64,000 nucleotides of DNA from Cellulomonas sp. NTE-D12 (GCF_027923705.1 NZ_AP026442.1:744001-808000), one strand, 5' to 3'; shown: positions 35,341 to 44,448, counted from the first letter of the stretch. The notes: generated by a model from the sequence alone, not told the origin. Program-made: numbers and translations.

Positions 35341-35792
35341 CGGTTCTTCTCCTCGTGTCCGGCGAGAGCGTTCGGGATCTTCTTGGCCGTGTCGGTGGTC
35401 TGCTGCAGACCCGACATGCGGCGCAGCTCGGCGCGGCCGCGGGCCGCGAGCACCGCGCCGATCACCGCCCAGATGACGGCGACCACCACGGCGGCCCAGC
35501 CGTGGCCCATCGCGGAGCCGAGGCCCCACCACAGCGCGATCGACAGGAACAGCAGCACCATGTGGCCGGCGACGCCGGCGCCGGCGAACATGCCCGCGCC
35601 CTTGCCCGCGTTCTTCGCCGACTGCTGGAGCTCGGCGCGGGCGAGGGCGACCTCCTGGCGCATGAGCGTAGAGACGTCCCGGGTGATGTCCGACAGCAGG
35701 TCGCCGAGCGACGGGGCTGCGGTCGCCTCGGCCTCGGCGCGGGCCTGGGCGGCCTCAGCCTGAGCCTGCGCCGCGGCCTCGTCCAGGTTCAT
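35337..35792 (-). CDS. Actinobacterial holin-superfamily-III-like membrane protein
   Basis: 151 aa. An Ala/Glu-rich coiled N-terminus, SLGDLLSDITRDVSTLMRQEVALARAEL (a family signature), then two membrane helices (about 70-95, 98-118). The family is called putative phage holin, but members are usually encoded with DUF3618 proteins in chromosomes, as here; no phage genes are near. Coupled by ATGA on both sides. Confidence 0.83.
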   Translation of the reverse strand: MNLDEAAAQAQAEAAQARAEAEATAAPSLGDLLSDITRDVSTLMRQEVALARAELQQSAKNAGKGAGMFAGAGVAGHMVLLFLSIALWWGLGSAMGHGWAAVVVAVIWAVIGAVLAARGRAELRRMSGLQQTTDTAKKIPNALAGHEEKNR

Positions 35793-36823
35793 CGCCAGCC
35801 CTCCTCGTTCCGGGCCTGAGCCGCCGGGTCGACGGTGGGGTCGGTCGCCCGGTCCGCGCGCAGCGGCGCGTCGAGCGGGTCGGCCGTCTCCTCGGCGCCC
35901 GTGCCGTAGCCGGCCTCGTCGTAGCCGCGCTGGTCGTAGGTGGTCCGCTCGTCGCCCGACTCGTCATGGCCCGCCGCGTCGAGCGGGCCGCCGCTCGCCG
36001 CCGGTGCGGTCTCGTACGCCGTCGTCCCCAGGTCGGTGACGCCCGACCCGTAGCCGGCCGCGTACCCCGCGCCCTGCCCGTGGCCCGCGCCCTGCCCGTG
36101 GCCCGCGCCCTGCCCGTACCCGGCGCCCGCCTGCTCCACGCCGGTGGGCGGCCAGGCGGTGACCCGCTCCGGCACACCGGCCGCGCGGTGGCTGGGGGAC
36201 GTGCGGCCGGCCGAGCCGCTCGTGGTGCCGCCGCCGGGCTCGTCCGCGTCCTTCAGACCGCGCGTCAGCCGACCCGCGAGCACGCCGGCGCCGGCCGCGA
36301 TGGCCAGGAAGGCGCCGGGACGACGACGGGCGAACTCCTTGACCTCGTCGAGCACGCTGCCCGGCTCGCGGTCCTCGAACCACTGCGCCAGGTCGTTGGT
36401 ACGCGACGCGACCTGCCGCGCCACGTCGGAGGCCAGGCCGCCTTCGGTGGAGCTGTCGGCCATCGAGCCGAGCTCCTGCCCGAAGCTGCGCAGCCCGCCG
36501 GCCAGGCGCTGCTGCTGCTCGTACGCCTGCGCCGTCAGCTCCACGCGCGCCTCGTCCATCAGGTCGCGCGCCTGCCGGGTGGCCTCGCCGGCCACCGACT
36601 TCGCCTGGTCCACGCCCTCGCCGACCAGGTTGCTGCCCTTCTCCTTCGCCGAGCTCGCGACGCCCATCGCCTCGTCCCTCGCGACGGCCGCCGTCTCGCC
36701 GCCGGCGCTGCCCGTCTCGCCGGAAGAGGCGACGGACGGCAGCTGGGTGGTGGGCTGGTCGTCGGCGGGCCAGCTGCCGCCGGACGACGCTCCCGTGCCC
36801 GGGGTCCCGTAGTCGTACGTCAT
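35789..36823 (-). CDS. Hypothetical protein with coiled region, membrane anchor and repetitive Gly/Gln tail
   Basis: 344 aa. Order: Ser/Gly/Thr-rich N-terminus, amphipathic Ala/Lys/Glu/Gln helices (about 50-165), VKEFARRRPGAFLAIAAGAG with a single short membrane segment near 200, then a disordered tail containing three tandem six-residue repeats (GQGAGH type, DNA 36069-36120) and an acidic Tyr/Asp/Glu end. First gene of the trio with the holin-like and DUF3618 genes. No enzyme motif. Confidence 0.75.
   Translation of the reverse strand: MTYDYGTPGTGASSGGSWPADDQPTTQLPSVASSGETGSAGGETAAVARDEAMGVASSAKEKGSNLVGEGVDQAKSVAGEATRQARDLMDEARVELTAQAYEQQQRLAGGLRSFGQELGSMADSSTEGGLASDVARQVASRTNDLAQWFEDREPGSVLDEVKEFARRRPGAFLAIAAGAGVLAGRLTRGLKDADEPGGGTTSGSAGRTSPSHRAAGVPERVTAWPPTGVEQAGAGYGQGAGHGQGAGHGQGAGYAAGYGSGVTDLGTTAYETAPAASGGPLDAAGHDESGDERTTYDQRGYDEAGYGTGAEETADPLDAPLRADRATDPTVDPAAQARNEEGWR
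36069..36120. repeat. 18-bp in-frame tandem repeat (three units)
   Basis: Nearly identical 18-bp units encode the GQGAGH repeats of the surrounding gene; the last unit ends in GTACCC instead of GTGGCC, giving Tyr. Confidence 0.8.
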
Positions 36824-37133
36824 GACATCTCCTCGCAGGTGGGCGAGGGCGCGCCGTAGGGACGGCCGTGCCCTCGATCGGTCGTGGAGGGGCTCGACGG
36901 AGGTGTCCGCGCGCTCGGCGGCGCGCCGTGTCCGTGAACCACCGGGCCGTCGACGGCTTTCCTGCGCCGACGCCCGCACCCCCGGCGGGGACGCCGGCTG
37001 GTCGTTTCACGGTAGGCACGAGCGTGTCGAGCCCGCCACCGGAACGGGGCACAGCCGGACGACCTCGCCGCCGTCGCATGGACAGGCCCGCAGACGGGTG
37101 GCGGGCCGGGCCGCCGGGCCGCACTGTGGTGCG
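36824..37133. other. Intergenic region, 310 bp, no gene seen
   Basis: Separates two divergent genes (the envelope trio and the ANTAR gene) and must hold both promoters. I see no convincing -10/-35 pair, operator palindrome or small gene; both strands are about as GC-rich as coding DNA. Confidence 0.5.
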
Positions 37134-37874
37134 ATGCCGCCGCTCGCCGACGCCGACGACAGCCGCTGCCAGCCGTTGGCCGCGCTGAGCGCCGCGCTGC
37201 ACGAGCGCGCCGCGGTGGAGCCGGCGCTGCAGGCGTGGGCCGCCGCGGTGCCGGCCTTCCTCCGGGTCCGGGTCGAGGTGCGGCTGCGACTGACGTGTCG
37301 GGACGGGCGCGTGGTGCAGGTGAGCAGCGGCGGTGACGAGCGGCGGTCGGCGGGCGAGCGCGGCGGAGACGGCTCGACGGTGGGAACCGAGCTGGCGCCG
37401 CACCCCGGCTGGCTGGTCGACGAGGCCCTGGGGGGCGCGGCGGCGCTCGCACCGCCCGGCTACCCCGCGGGTGCGGTCCTGGGTGGGCCGGTGGTCGGCG
37501 GTGGTGCGCTGCTGGTGATGCTGCTCGGCACCTCACCGGTGGACTGGGACCACGGCCTGGGCACGGTGGCGCGGGCCGCGGTCGACGACCTGCGGGCGGT
37601 GCTGGGCCTGGCCGTCGGCCTGGAGGAGGCGGTGCTGTCCGCCCAGGACGCGGACGCGGTGCTCCGCTCCCGCGCCGTGATCGACCAGGCGGTCGGCGTG
37701 GTGATGGCGCACCACGGCTGCGGTGCGGATCAGGCGATGGAGCGGCTGCGGCGGGCCTCGCAGCGCAGCGGCGTACCGCTGGCGAGGCTGGCCGCCCGGC
37801 TGCTCACGGACGTGTCGGGCAGCCCGCCCGCGGAGCCCGGAGGGTTCGAGATGCGACGCGCGGCGTCGGCCTGA
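37134..37874 (+). CDS. GAF-like and ANTAR-domain regulatory protein
   Basis: 246 aa. An N-terminal GAF-like sensor region (about 12-170) is followed by an ANTAR domain (about 178-228: SRAVIDQAVGVVMAHHGCGA and AMERLRRASQRSGVPLARLA). ANTAR domains bind paired hairpins in nascent RNA and prevent termination. The start is ATG 37134. It is divergent from the envelope trio; its RNA targets are not visible in the window. Confidence 0.85.
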   Translation: MPPLADADDSRCQPLAALSAALHERAAVEPALQAWAAAVPAFLRVRVEVRLRLTCRDGRVVQVSSGGDERRSAGERGGDGSTVGTELAPHPGWLVDEALGGAAALAPPGYPAGAVLGGPVVGGGALLVMLLGTSPVDWDHGLGTVARAAVDDLRAVLGLAVGLEEAVLSAQDADAVLRSRAVIDQAVGVVMAHHGCGADQAMERLRRASQRSGVPLARLAARLLTDVSGSPPAEPGGFEMRRAASA

Positions 37875-37959
37875 ACCGGACGCTCGGCGGACGGCCCGCG
37901 GCGTCCAGCGGTGGAGGGCCTGCCAGCGGGGGACGGCACACCCCCGACGTCTGCCGCGG

Positions 37960-39000
37960 TCAGCCTCGCGGGCGGTACGGCCCGGTGCTCGCGCGGACCT
38001 GCAGCGTGGTGCCGACCACCACGTGCTCGCGCGACACGTCGACGTGGTCGCGCACCTGCGCCAGCAGCAGGCGCACCAGCTCCGACCCGATGGTGCGGAA
38101 GTCCTGGCGCACCGTGGTCAGCGGCGGCCAGAGGAACTCGGTGAGCGCCGCGTCGTCGAACCCGACCACCGAGACGTCCTCCGGCACGCGCACCCCACGC
38201 TCGTGCAGCGCTCGCATCAGGCCGGCGGCCATCTCGTCGTTCGCGCTGTAGACGGCCGTGACGGACGGGTCGTCGGCGATCTGCGCGCCGAGGGCGTAGC
38301 CGGACTGCGGCGTCCAGTCACCGCGGAGCACGGGCGGCACCGGCCGGCCGGCACGGCGCAGCGTCTCCTGCCAGGTCTCCTCGCGCTGCACGGCGGGCGC
38401 GGAGTCCGCCGGTCCGGCGATGTGGTGCACCGTCGGGTGGCCCAGGCCGAGCAGGTGCTCGACCGCCGAGCGCGAGCCGCCGATCTGGTCCGACCCGACG
38501 GCGGCGTGGTGCCCGACGAACCGCGAGTCGGAGACCACCACCGGCATGCCGGGCGGCAGGGCGAGGTCGGTGGGGGTCGCCACCTCCGCTCGGATGACGA
38601 TGAGACCGTCGACCGCCTGGTGCCGCAGGCGCGTCGCGGCCTCCGACACGTCGGCGGGGGAGACCACGTCGACCAGGGCGACCGTGTAGCCCTCGGCACG
38701 GGCGGCCTCGACGACCCCTTCGATGGTCCGCGACTCGCCGGTGCGGGCGAACCGGTGCGCGACCAGGCCGATCGTCTCGAAGCTGCCGTTGCGCAGCGCC
38801 CGGGCCGCTGTGTTGGGCGCGTAGCCGAGCATGGCCATGGCGGACTGCACGCGTTCGCGGGTCGCGGGGCGCACGGCGTCCGACCCGTTGGCGACGCGCG
38901 AGACGGTGATCGGGGCGACGCCGGCGAGGCGCGCGACGTCGCCGATGGACGCCCGCGGCGGCTGCGGTGCGCCGGCTGCCCCCTGAGGACCTGCGGCCAT
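37960..39000 (-). CDS. LacI-family repressor of the beta-galactoside locus
   Basis: 346 aa. N-terminal helix-turn-helix and hinge: IGDVARLAGVAPITVSRVAN and LGYAPNTAARALRNGS; then a periplasmic-binding-like ligand domain with VVVSDSRFVGHHAAVGSDQ and YSANDEMAAGLMRALHERG. Divergent from the sugar ABC transporter and beta-galactosidases; three operator-like palindromes centred on ACGT lie between them. Confidence 0.9.
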   Translation of the reverse strand: MAAGPQGAAGAPQPPRASIGDVARLAGVAPITVSRVANGSDAVRPATRERVQSAMAMLGYAPNTAARALRNGSFETIGLVAHRFARTGESRTIEGVVEAARAEGYTVALVDVVSPADVSEAATRLRHQAVDGLIVIRAEVATPTDLALPPGMPVVVSDSRFVGHHAAVGSDQIGGSRSAVEHLLGLGHPTVHHIAGPADSAPAVQREETWQETLRRAGRPVPPVLRGDWTPQSGYALGAQIADDPSVTAVYSANDEMAAGLMRALHERGVRVPEDVSVVGFDDAALTEFLWPPLTTVRQDFRTIGSELVRLLLAQVRDHVDVSREHVVVGTTLQVRASTGPYRPRG

Positions 39001-39015
39001 GCCGGGAGCATAGCC

Positions 39016-39031
39016 ATGGTGACGTGCGCAT
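39016..39031. promoter_or_regulatory. LacI-type operator candidate A
   Basis: ATGGTGACGTGCGCAT follows ATG-N3-ACGT-N3-CAT, the same plan as candidate B. It sits 15 bp upstream of the LacI start, suited to autorepression. Confidence 0.5.
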
Positions 39032-39096
39032 CGCCGTTCCGGGGAGGGTGAGTCCGACGAAGCCGTTATCGCACCGTGACCGCAAGGGGGTTGCAG

Positions 39097-39112
39097 ATGA
39101 CAACGTGACCAT
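39097..39112. promoter_or_regulatory. LacI-type operator candidate B
   Basis: ATGACAACGTGACCAT, again ATG-N3-ACGT-N3-CAT, 32 bp (about three helical turns) centre to centre from candidate C. Confidence 0.55.
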
Positions 39113-39128
39113 CTAGGTTCGACCTCGC

Positions 39129-39144
39129 TTGGTAACGTCACCAA
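39129..39144. promoter_or_regulatory. LacI-type operator candidate C
   Basis: TTGGTAACGTCACCAA is a 16-bp palindrome with one mismatched pair and the CG centre typical of LacI-family sites. It is 30 bp before the chosen permease start and would block transcription. Confidence 0.7.
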
Positions 39145-39173
39145 TGTCGGTGACCGGCAGACCGGAGACAAAG

Positions 39174-40094
39174 GTGTCAGCAGCTGTCGTCCTCACGGAC
39201 GTGGGCCCCGCGACGTCCCTGCCCCGCAGGCGGCGCTCCCTCGCGGGGCTGTGGTTCGTCGTCCCGTTCCTCGCGGTGTTCCTGTTCGTGCTCGTGGTGC
39301 CGGTGCTCTACTCGCTCTACCTGTCCGTGTTCCAGGACAAGCTGATCGGCGGCCGCAGCTTCGTCGGGCTCGCCAACTACTCGCAGCTGTTCTCCGACCC
39401 GAAGTTCTGGGACGGGCTCGGCCGGGTGGCGCTGTTCCTCGCGGTGCAGGTGCCGGTGATGCTGGGCCTGGCCCTGGTCGCCGCACTGGCGATCGACTCC
39501 GGCCGGCTGCACGGGGCGCCGTTCTTCCGCATGTCCGTGTTCCTGCCGTACGCGGTGCCCGGCGTCGTCGCCGTGCTCATGTGGGGCTTCATGTACGGCG
39601 ACCAGTTCGGCCTGGCCGGGAACATCAACAAGCTGGTGGGCCACGAGCTGCTCACCCCGCTGAGCCCGCAGTGGATCCTCGTCGCGATCGGCAACATCGT
39701 GACCTGGGAGTTCGTGGGCTACAACATGCTGATCTTCTACTCGGCGCTGCGCTCGGTGCCGTCCGACCTCTACGAGGCCGCGGCGATCGACGGCGCCGGC
39801 GCCTGGCGCGTCGTGTTCAGCATCAAGCTGCCGGCGCTCCGGCAGGCGATCGTCATCGCGACGATCTTCTCGATCATCGGCTCGTTCCAGCTGTTCAACG
39901 AGCCCAACATCCTGCGCACGCTGATCCCGTCGGTGATCGCGACCTACTTCACGCCGAACATGTACGCGTACAACCTGTCCTTCGCGGGGCAGCAGTACGC
40001 ATACGCGGCGACCCTCGCGATCGTCATGGGGGTGGTCACCGCGGTGATCGCCTACGTGGTCCAGCTGCGCGGCTCCCGGGAGGCGAACCGCTGA
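39174..40094 (+). CDS. Sugar ABC transporter permease 1 (CUT1 type)
   Basis: 306 aa, six membrane helices. The ATPase-contact EAA loop is YEAAAIDGAGAWRVVFSIKL near residue 200. The GTG at 39174 has GGAGA about 5 bp upstream; an earlier ATG at 39144 overlaps operator C and has no ribosome site. First gene of the transport-hydrolase operon. Confidence 0.9.
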   Translation: MSAAVVLTDVGPATSLPRRRRSLAGLWFVVPFLAVFLFVLVVPVLYSLYLSVFQDKLIGGRSFVGLANYSQLFSDPKFWDGLGRVALFLAVQVPVMLGLALVAALAIDSGRLHGAPFFRMSVFLPYAVPGVVAVLMWGFMYGDQFGLAGNINKLVGHELLTPLSPQWILVAIGNIVTWEFVGYNMLIFYSALRSVPSDLYEAAAIDGAGAWRVVFSIKLPALRQAIVIATIFSIIGSFQLFNEPNILRTLIPSVIATYFTPNMYAYNLSFAGQQYAYAATLAIVMGVVTAVIAYVVQLRGSREANR

Positions 40095-41038
40095 TGGCCA
40101 CCACGACGATCGACCCCACGGCACCCCGGACGGCCGGCACCGACGCCGGCTCGGCCCGCGCGCGGCGCGCCCGCCGGTCCCGCGCGGCGGGCCCCTTCGG
40201 CGGTCCGTCCGTCCGGCTGACGCTGGTGATGGTGCTGTTCGCGCTCTACGCGCTGGCGCCGCTGGCCTGGCTGGTGATCAACGCCAGCAAGACGCAGCAG
40301 TCGATGTTCGACTCGTTCGGCCTGTGGTTCGCCGGCAGGTTCGCGCTGCTGGACAACCTGCACCAGGTGCTGACGTACGACGGCGGCATCTACGTGCGCT
40401 GGCTCGCCAACACGATCCTGTACGTGGTGGTCGGGGCCGGCGGCGCGACGGTGCTGGCGACGCTGGCCGGGTACGGGCTGGCCAAGTACGACTTCCCCGG
40501 CAAGCGGGCGGTGTTCGCCACGGTGCTCGGCGCCATCGCGATCCCCGGGACCGCGCTCGCGGTGCCGACGTTCCTCATGTTCAGCCAGCTGCACCTGACC
40601 AACACGATCTGGGCGGTGATCGTCCCGTCGCTGGTCTCGCCGTTCGGGCTCTACCTCGTCTGGGTCTACGCGCTCGACGCCGTGCCGACCGAGATCCTCG
40701 AGGCCGCCCGGATCGACGGCTCCGGCGAGCTGCGCACGTTCCTGACGATCGGGCTGCGGCTGCTGACACCGGGTGTGGTGACCGTCGCGCTGTTCGCGGT
40801 GGTGGCCACCTGGAACAACTACTTCCTGCCGCTGATCATGCTCAACGACCCGAACCTGTTCCCGCTGACCATCGGCCTGCAGCAGTGGAACCTCCGGGCC
40901 ACCGGCGTCAACGCGACGCCGATCTACAACCTGGTGATCTCGGGGTCGCTGCTGGCCATCGTCCCGGTCGTCGCGATCTTCCTGGCCCTGCAGCGCTACT
41001 GGCAGTCGGGCCTGGCCGCCGGGAGCGTCAAGGCCTGA
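40094..41038 (+). CDS. Sugar ABC transporter permease 2 (CUT1 type)
   Basis: 314 aa, six helices after an Arg/Ala-rich 40-residue cytoplasmic N-terminus. EAA loop: ILEAARIDGSGELRTFLTIG. The ATG overlaps the upstream stop (TGATG). No ATP-binding gene follows, so an ATPase encoded elsewhere (MsiK-like) must energise it. Confidence 0.92.
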   Translation: MATTTIDPTAPRTAGTDAGSARARRARRSRAAGPFGGPSVRLTLVMVLFALYALAPLAWLVINASKTQQSMFDSFGLWFAGRFALLDNLHQVLTYDGGIYVRWLANTILYVVVGAGGATVLATLAGYGLAKYDFPGKRAVFATVLGAIAIPGTALAVPTFLMFSQLHLTNTIWAVIVPSLVSPFGLYLVWVYALDAVPTEILEAARIDGSGELRTFLTIGLRLLTPGVVTVALFAVVATWNNYFLPLIMLNDPNLFPLTIGLQQWNLRATGVNATPIYNLVISGSLLAIVPVVAIFLALQRYWQSGLAAGSVKA

Positions 41039-41177
41039 CCTGTCGCGAACCCGTCACGACCGCACGGTGCCCGACCCCCGGTCCTCGTGCGGCCGCACCT
41101 TCCCGCAACCCCGTCCCCGCAACCCCCTCCCGCAAGTCCCGCACGTCCCCTCGCACGACGATGTGAAAGGAAGTGTC

Positions 41178-42545
41178 ATGTCCCTGCACCCCCGTCGCCG
41201 CCTGCGCGGCGCAGCCGTCCTCGCGGCTGGTGTCGTGGTCGGCCTCGCACTGGCCGCCTGCTCCTCCTCCGGTGGTTCGTCCGGCGGCAGCACGTCCGCC
41301 GGTGGCGCCGCTGGCGGCTCGGCCGCGCTGGACGCCGCCCTCTCCAAGGGTGGCGAGCTCACCTACTGGACGTGGACGCCGTCCGCCAAGGCGCAGGTCG
41401 CCGCCTTCGAGCAGGCGTACCCGAACGTCAAGGTGAACCTGGTGGACACCGGCGGTGCCGGCGACAACAACACCAAGCTGCAGAACGCGATCAAGGCAGG
41501 TTCCGGTGCGCCGGACGTGGTGCAGGTCGAGTACCAGTCGCTGCTGCAGTTCGTGCTGCCCAAGGACCTGGTCGACCTGACCAAGTACGGCTTCGGGGAC
41601 CTGAAGAGCAAGTACTCGGCGTCGACGTGGGGCGCGGTCACCGGCGCCAACGGCATCTGGGGTCTGCCCCAGGACTCCGGACCGATGGCCCTCTTCTACA
41701 ACAAGACGGTGTTCGACAAGTACGGCCTCACCGTGCCGAAGACGTGGGACGACTACATCGCCGAGGCGAAGAAGCTGCACGCGGCGGACCCGACCAAGTT
41801 CTTCGTCAACGACACCGGTGACGCGGGCATGACCACGTCGCTCATCTGGCAGGCCGGTGGCCGTCCGTTCAAGTCGGACGGCGAGAAGGTCTCCATCAAC
41901 CTGCAGGACCCGGGCAGCAAGAAGTTCGCGGACATGTGGAACCAGCTCAACGAGGGTGGCCTGCTGGGCAACATCCCCGGCTGGAGCGACCAGTGGTTCA
42001 AGGCACTGGGTGACGGCACCATCGCCACGCTGGTCACCGGCGGCTGGATGCCCGGTGTGTTCGAGGCCAGCGTCCCGGCCGGCAAGGGCCAGTGGCGGGT
42101 GGCGCCGATGCCGACGTTCGGCAGCGACACCGCGACCGCGGAGAACGGCGGCTCGACGGAGGTCGTGGTCAAGCAGTCCAAGAACCCTGAGCTCGCCGCG
42201 GCGTTCCTGCGCTGGCTGAACTCCGACCCGGCCTCGGTGAAGGTGTTCCTCGCCTCCGGCGGCTTCCCGGCCACCACGGCGGACCTCGAGTCGGCCGACT
42301 TCCAGGGCAAGACCGACGACTACTTCGGTGGCCAGCAGGTCAACAAGGTGATCGTCGACTCGTCGAAGAACGTCGGCACCGGCTGGCAGTACCTGCCGTG
42401 GCAGTCGTACGCGAACAGCATCTTCAGCGACACCGTCGGCAAGGCGTTCCTGAACAAGTCCGACATCAACGAGGGCCTCAAGGCCTGGCAGGACCAGAAC
42501 GTCACCTACGGCAAGGCGCAGGGCTTCACGGTGACGGCCGGCTGA
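41178..42545 (+). CDS. Sugar ABC transporter substrate-binding lipoprotein (family 1)
   Basis: 455 aa. Signal peptide with lipobox LALAAC (Cys near 28) and a Ser/Gly/Ala linker; the mature part opens with LTYWTWTPSAKAQVAAFEQA and shows APDVVQVEYQSL and GIWGLPQDSGPMALFYNKTV, typical of CUT1 binding proteins. RBS AAGGAAG precedes the ATG. Substrate probably a galacto-oligosaccharide, inferred from the following GH35 and GH42 genes. Confidence 0.92.
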   Translation: MSLHPRRRLRGAAVLAAGVVVGLALAACSSSGGSSGGSTSAGGAAGGSAALDAALSKGGELTYWTWTPSAKAQVAAFEQAYPNVKVNLVDTGGAGDNNTKLQNAIKAGSGAPDVVQVEYQSLLQFVLPKDLVDLTKYGFGDLKSKYSASTWGAVTGANGIWGLPQDSGPMALFYNKTVFDKYGLTVPKTWDDYIAEAKKLHAADPTKFFVNDTGDAGMTTSLIWQAGGRPFKSDGEKVSINLQDPGSKKFADMWNQLNEGGLLGNIPGWSDQWFKALGDGTIATLVTGGWMPGVFEASVPAGKGQWRVAPMPTFGSDTATAENGGSTEVVVKQSKNPELAAAFLRWLNSDPASVKVFLASGGFPATTADLESADFQGKTDDYFGGQQVNKVIVDSSKNVGTGWQYLPWQSYANSIFSDTVGKAFLNKSDINEGLKAWQDQNVTYGKAQGFTVTAG

Positions 42546-42559
42546 CCCGAGTCCGACCG

Positions 42560-42593
42560 GCGGGGGTGGGCCGGCTTCTCGGCCCACCCCCGC
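42560..42593 (+). terminator. Hairpin after the binding-protein gene
   Basis: A perfect 13-bp stem (GCGGGGGTGGGCC and its complement) with an 8-nt loop, 14 bp after the stop. In such operons this usually stabilises the upstream mRNA or partly terminates, giving more binding protein than enzymes. Confidence 0.75.
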
Positions 42594-42633
42594 GCCCGTC
42601 CTTGATCAACTCCCCTCCAGCGACGGAGCACCC

Positions 42634-44448
42634 GTGCCCACGTTCACCATCGGCGACGCCGACTTCCTGCTCGACGGCAGCCCCGTCCGGCTGCTGTCCG
42701 GCGCGCTGCACTACCCCCGGATCCACCCGGGGCAGTGGCGGGACCGCATCGTCAAGGCCCGTCAGCTGGGGCTGAACACCATCGAGACCTACGTCTTCTG
42801 GAACGAGCACAGCCCCGAGCCGGACGTGTTCGACACCTCCGGCCGCCTCGACCTGGTGCGGTTCCTGCAGCTGGTCGCCGACGAGGGCATGCACGCGATC
42901 GTCCGGCCGGGGCCGTACGCCTGCGCCGAGTGGGACAACGGCGGCCTGCCGGCGTGGCTGACGTCGGACCCGCAGGTGGGCCTGCGCCGGTCCGAGCCGC
43001 ACTACCTGAAGGCCGTCACCGAGTACCTGATCCGGGTGTACGACCTGGTCGCGCCGCTGCAGGTCGACCGAGGCGGCCCGGTGGTGCTGGTGCAGGTGGA
43101 GAACGAGTACGGCGCCTACGGGGACGACGCGGCCTACCTGCAGGCGCTGGTGGACGTGACCCGCGACGCCGGGATCATCGTCCCGCTGATCACCGTCGAC
43201 CAGCCCGAGCCGGAGATGCTGCAGAACGGCTCGCTGCCCACGCTGCACCGCACCGGCTCGTTCGGCGGCCGCGCGGCCGAGCGCCTGGCCACCCTGCGCC
43301 AGCACCAGCCGACCGGTCCGCTGATGTGCAGCGAGTTCTGGTGCGGCTGGTTCGACCACTGGGGCGACCGGCACCACACCGCGCCGCCGGACGCCTCCGC
43401 CGCCGAGCTGGACGCGATCCTGTCCGCCGGTGCCTCCGTCAACGTCTACATGGTGCACGGCGGCACCAGCTTCGGGCTGACGTCCGGCGCCAACGACAAG
43501 GGCGTCTACCAGCCGACCGTCACCAGCTACGACTACGACGCCCCGCTCGACGAGGCGGGGAACCCCACGGCCAAGTTCTGGGCCTTCCGCGAGGTGATCG
43601 CGCGGTACGCGCCGGTGCCCGACGACGTGCCTGCGGCGGCCGTGCCGGCACCCGAGCTGACCGTGCCGCTCCGCCCGGTGTCCCCGCTGCGGACCGCCGC
43701 CGAGGCCGTCGGCCCGTGGCTGGTGGTCGACGCGGACCGGGACGCGCCGCCGACGTTCGACGAGCTGCGCCACTGGCGCGGCCTGGCGTTCCAGCGCGCG
43801 TGGCTGCCGAGGGCCGCCACCGAGCGCGTGCTGGCGGTCGGCGAGGTGCGGGACCGCGTCCAGGTGTGGCTGGACGGCCGACCCGTCGGCGTGCTCGCAC
43901 GCGACCACCACGACCGGACGCTGGTGCTGCCCGCGGGCGGCGGCGAGCTGCTGCTGCTGGTCGAGGACCAGGGGCGCGTCGGCTACGGGCCGCGGCTCGG
44001 CGAGGTCAAGGGCGTGCTGGGGCCCGTGACGGTCGGCGGCGTTCCGGTACGCGGCTGGCAGTCGCTGGTGGTGGAGCACGACGCGCTCGCCGCGACGGTG
44101 TCGGCGCAGGCTGCGGGTGACGGCACGACGGTGGCTGACGGCACGACGGTGGCTGACGGCACGACGCTGGCGCCCGACCTGGCCGGCCCCGTGCTGGCGC
44201 ACGCCACGTTCATGCTCGACGAGCCGGCCGACCTGTTCCTCGACACCACCGGCTGGGGCAAGGGCATGGCCTGGGTCAACGGCTGGCCGCTCGGCCGGTA
44301 CTGGAGCCGCGGACCGCAGCACACCCTCTACGTCCCGGCGCCGGCCACCCGTGCCGGCCGCAACGACCTGGTGGTGCTGGAGCTCGGGATCGCAGCACCG
44401 GTCGCGCGGTTCGTCGCCCGTCCTGACCTGGGCCACACGGAGGCCTGA
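42634..44448 (+). CDS. Beta-galactosidase, glycoside hydrolase family 35
   Basis: 604 aa, cytosolic (no signal peptide). GH35 catalytic pair: acid/base Glu158 in VQVENEYGAYG and nucleophile Glu234 in MCSEFWCGWFDHWG; YPRIHPGQW and RPGPYACAEWDNGGLP are also family features. A C-terminal jelly-roll part contains a triple six-residue repeat (DGTTVA, near 493-511). GTG start with GGAG 6 bp upstream. Hydrolyses terminal beta-galactose from imported sugars. Confidence 0.93.
   Translation: MPTFTIGDADFLLDGSPVRLLSGALHYPRIHPGQWRDRIVKARQLGLNTIETYVFWNEHSPEPDVFDTSGRLDLVRFLQLVADEGMHAIVRPGPYACAEWDNGGLPAWLTSDPQVGLRRSEPHYLKAVTEYLIRVYDLVAPLQVDRGGPVVLVQVENEYGAYGDDAAYLQALVDVTRDAGIIVPLITVDQPEPEMLQNGSLPTLHRTGSFGGRAAERLATLRQHQPTGPLMCSEFWCGWFDHWGDRHHTAPPDASAAELDAILSAGASVNVYMVHGGTSFGLTSGANDKGVYQPTVTSYDYDAPLDEAGNPTAKFWAFREVIARYAPVPDDVPAAAVPAPELTVPLRPVSPLRTAAEAVGPWLVVDADRDAPPTFDELRHWRGLAFQRAWLPRAATERVLAVGEVRDRVQVWLDGRPVGVLARDHHDRTLVLPAGGGELLLLVEDQGRVGYGPRLGEVKGVLGPVTVGGVPVRGWQSLVVEHDALAATVSAQAAGDGTTVADGTTVADGTTLAPDLAGPVLAHATFMLDEPADLFLDTTGWGKGMAWVNGWPLGRYWSRGPQHTLYVPAPATRAGRNDLVVLELGIAAPVARFVARPDLGHTEA

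Noticed and set aside
35337..35792. Prophage holin
   Set aside because: No other phage gene nearby; the family is chromosomal and pairs with DUF3618 proteins.
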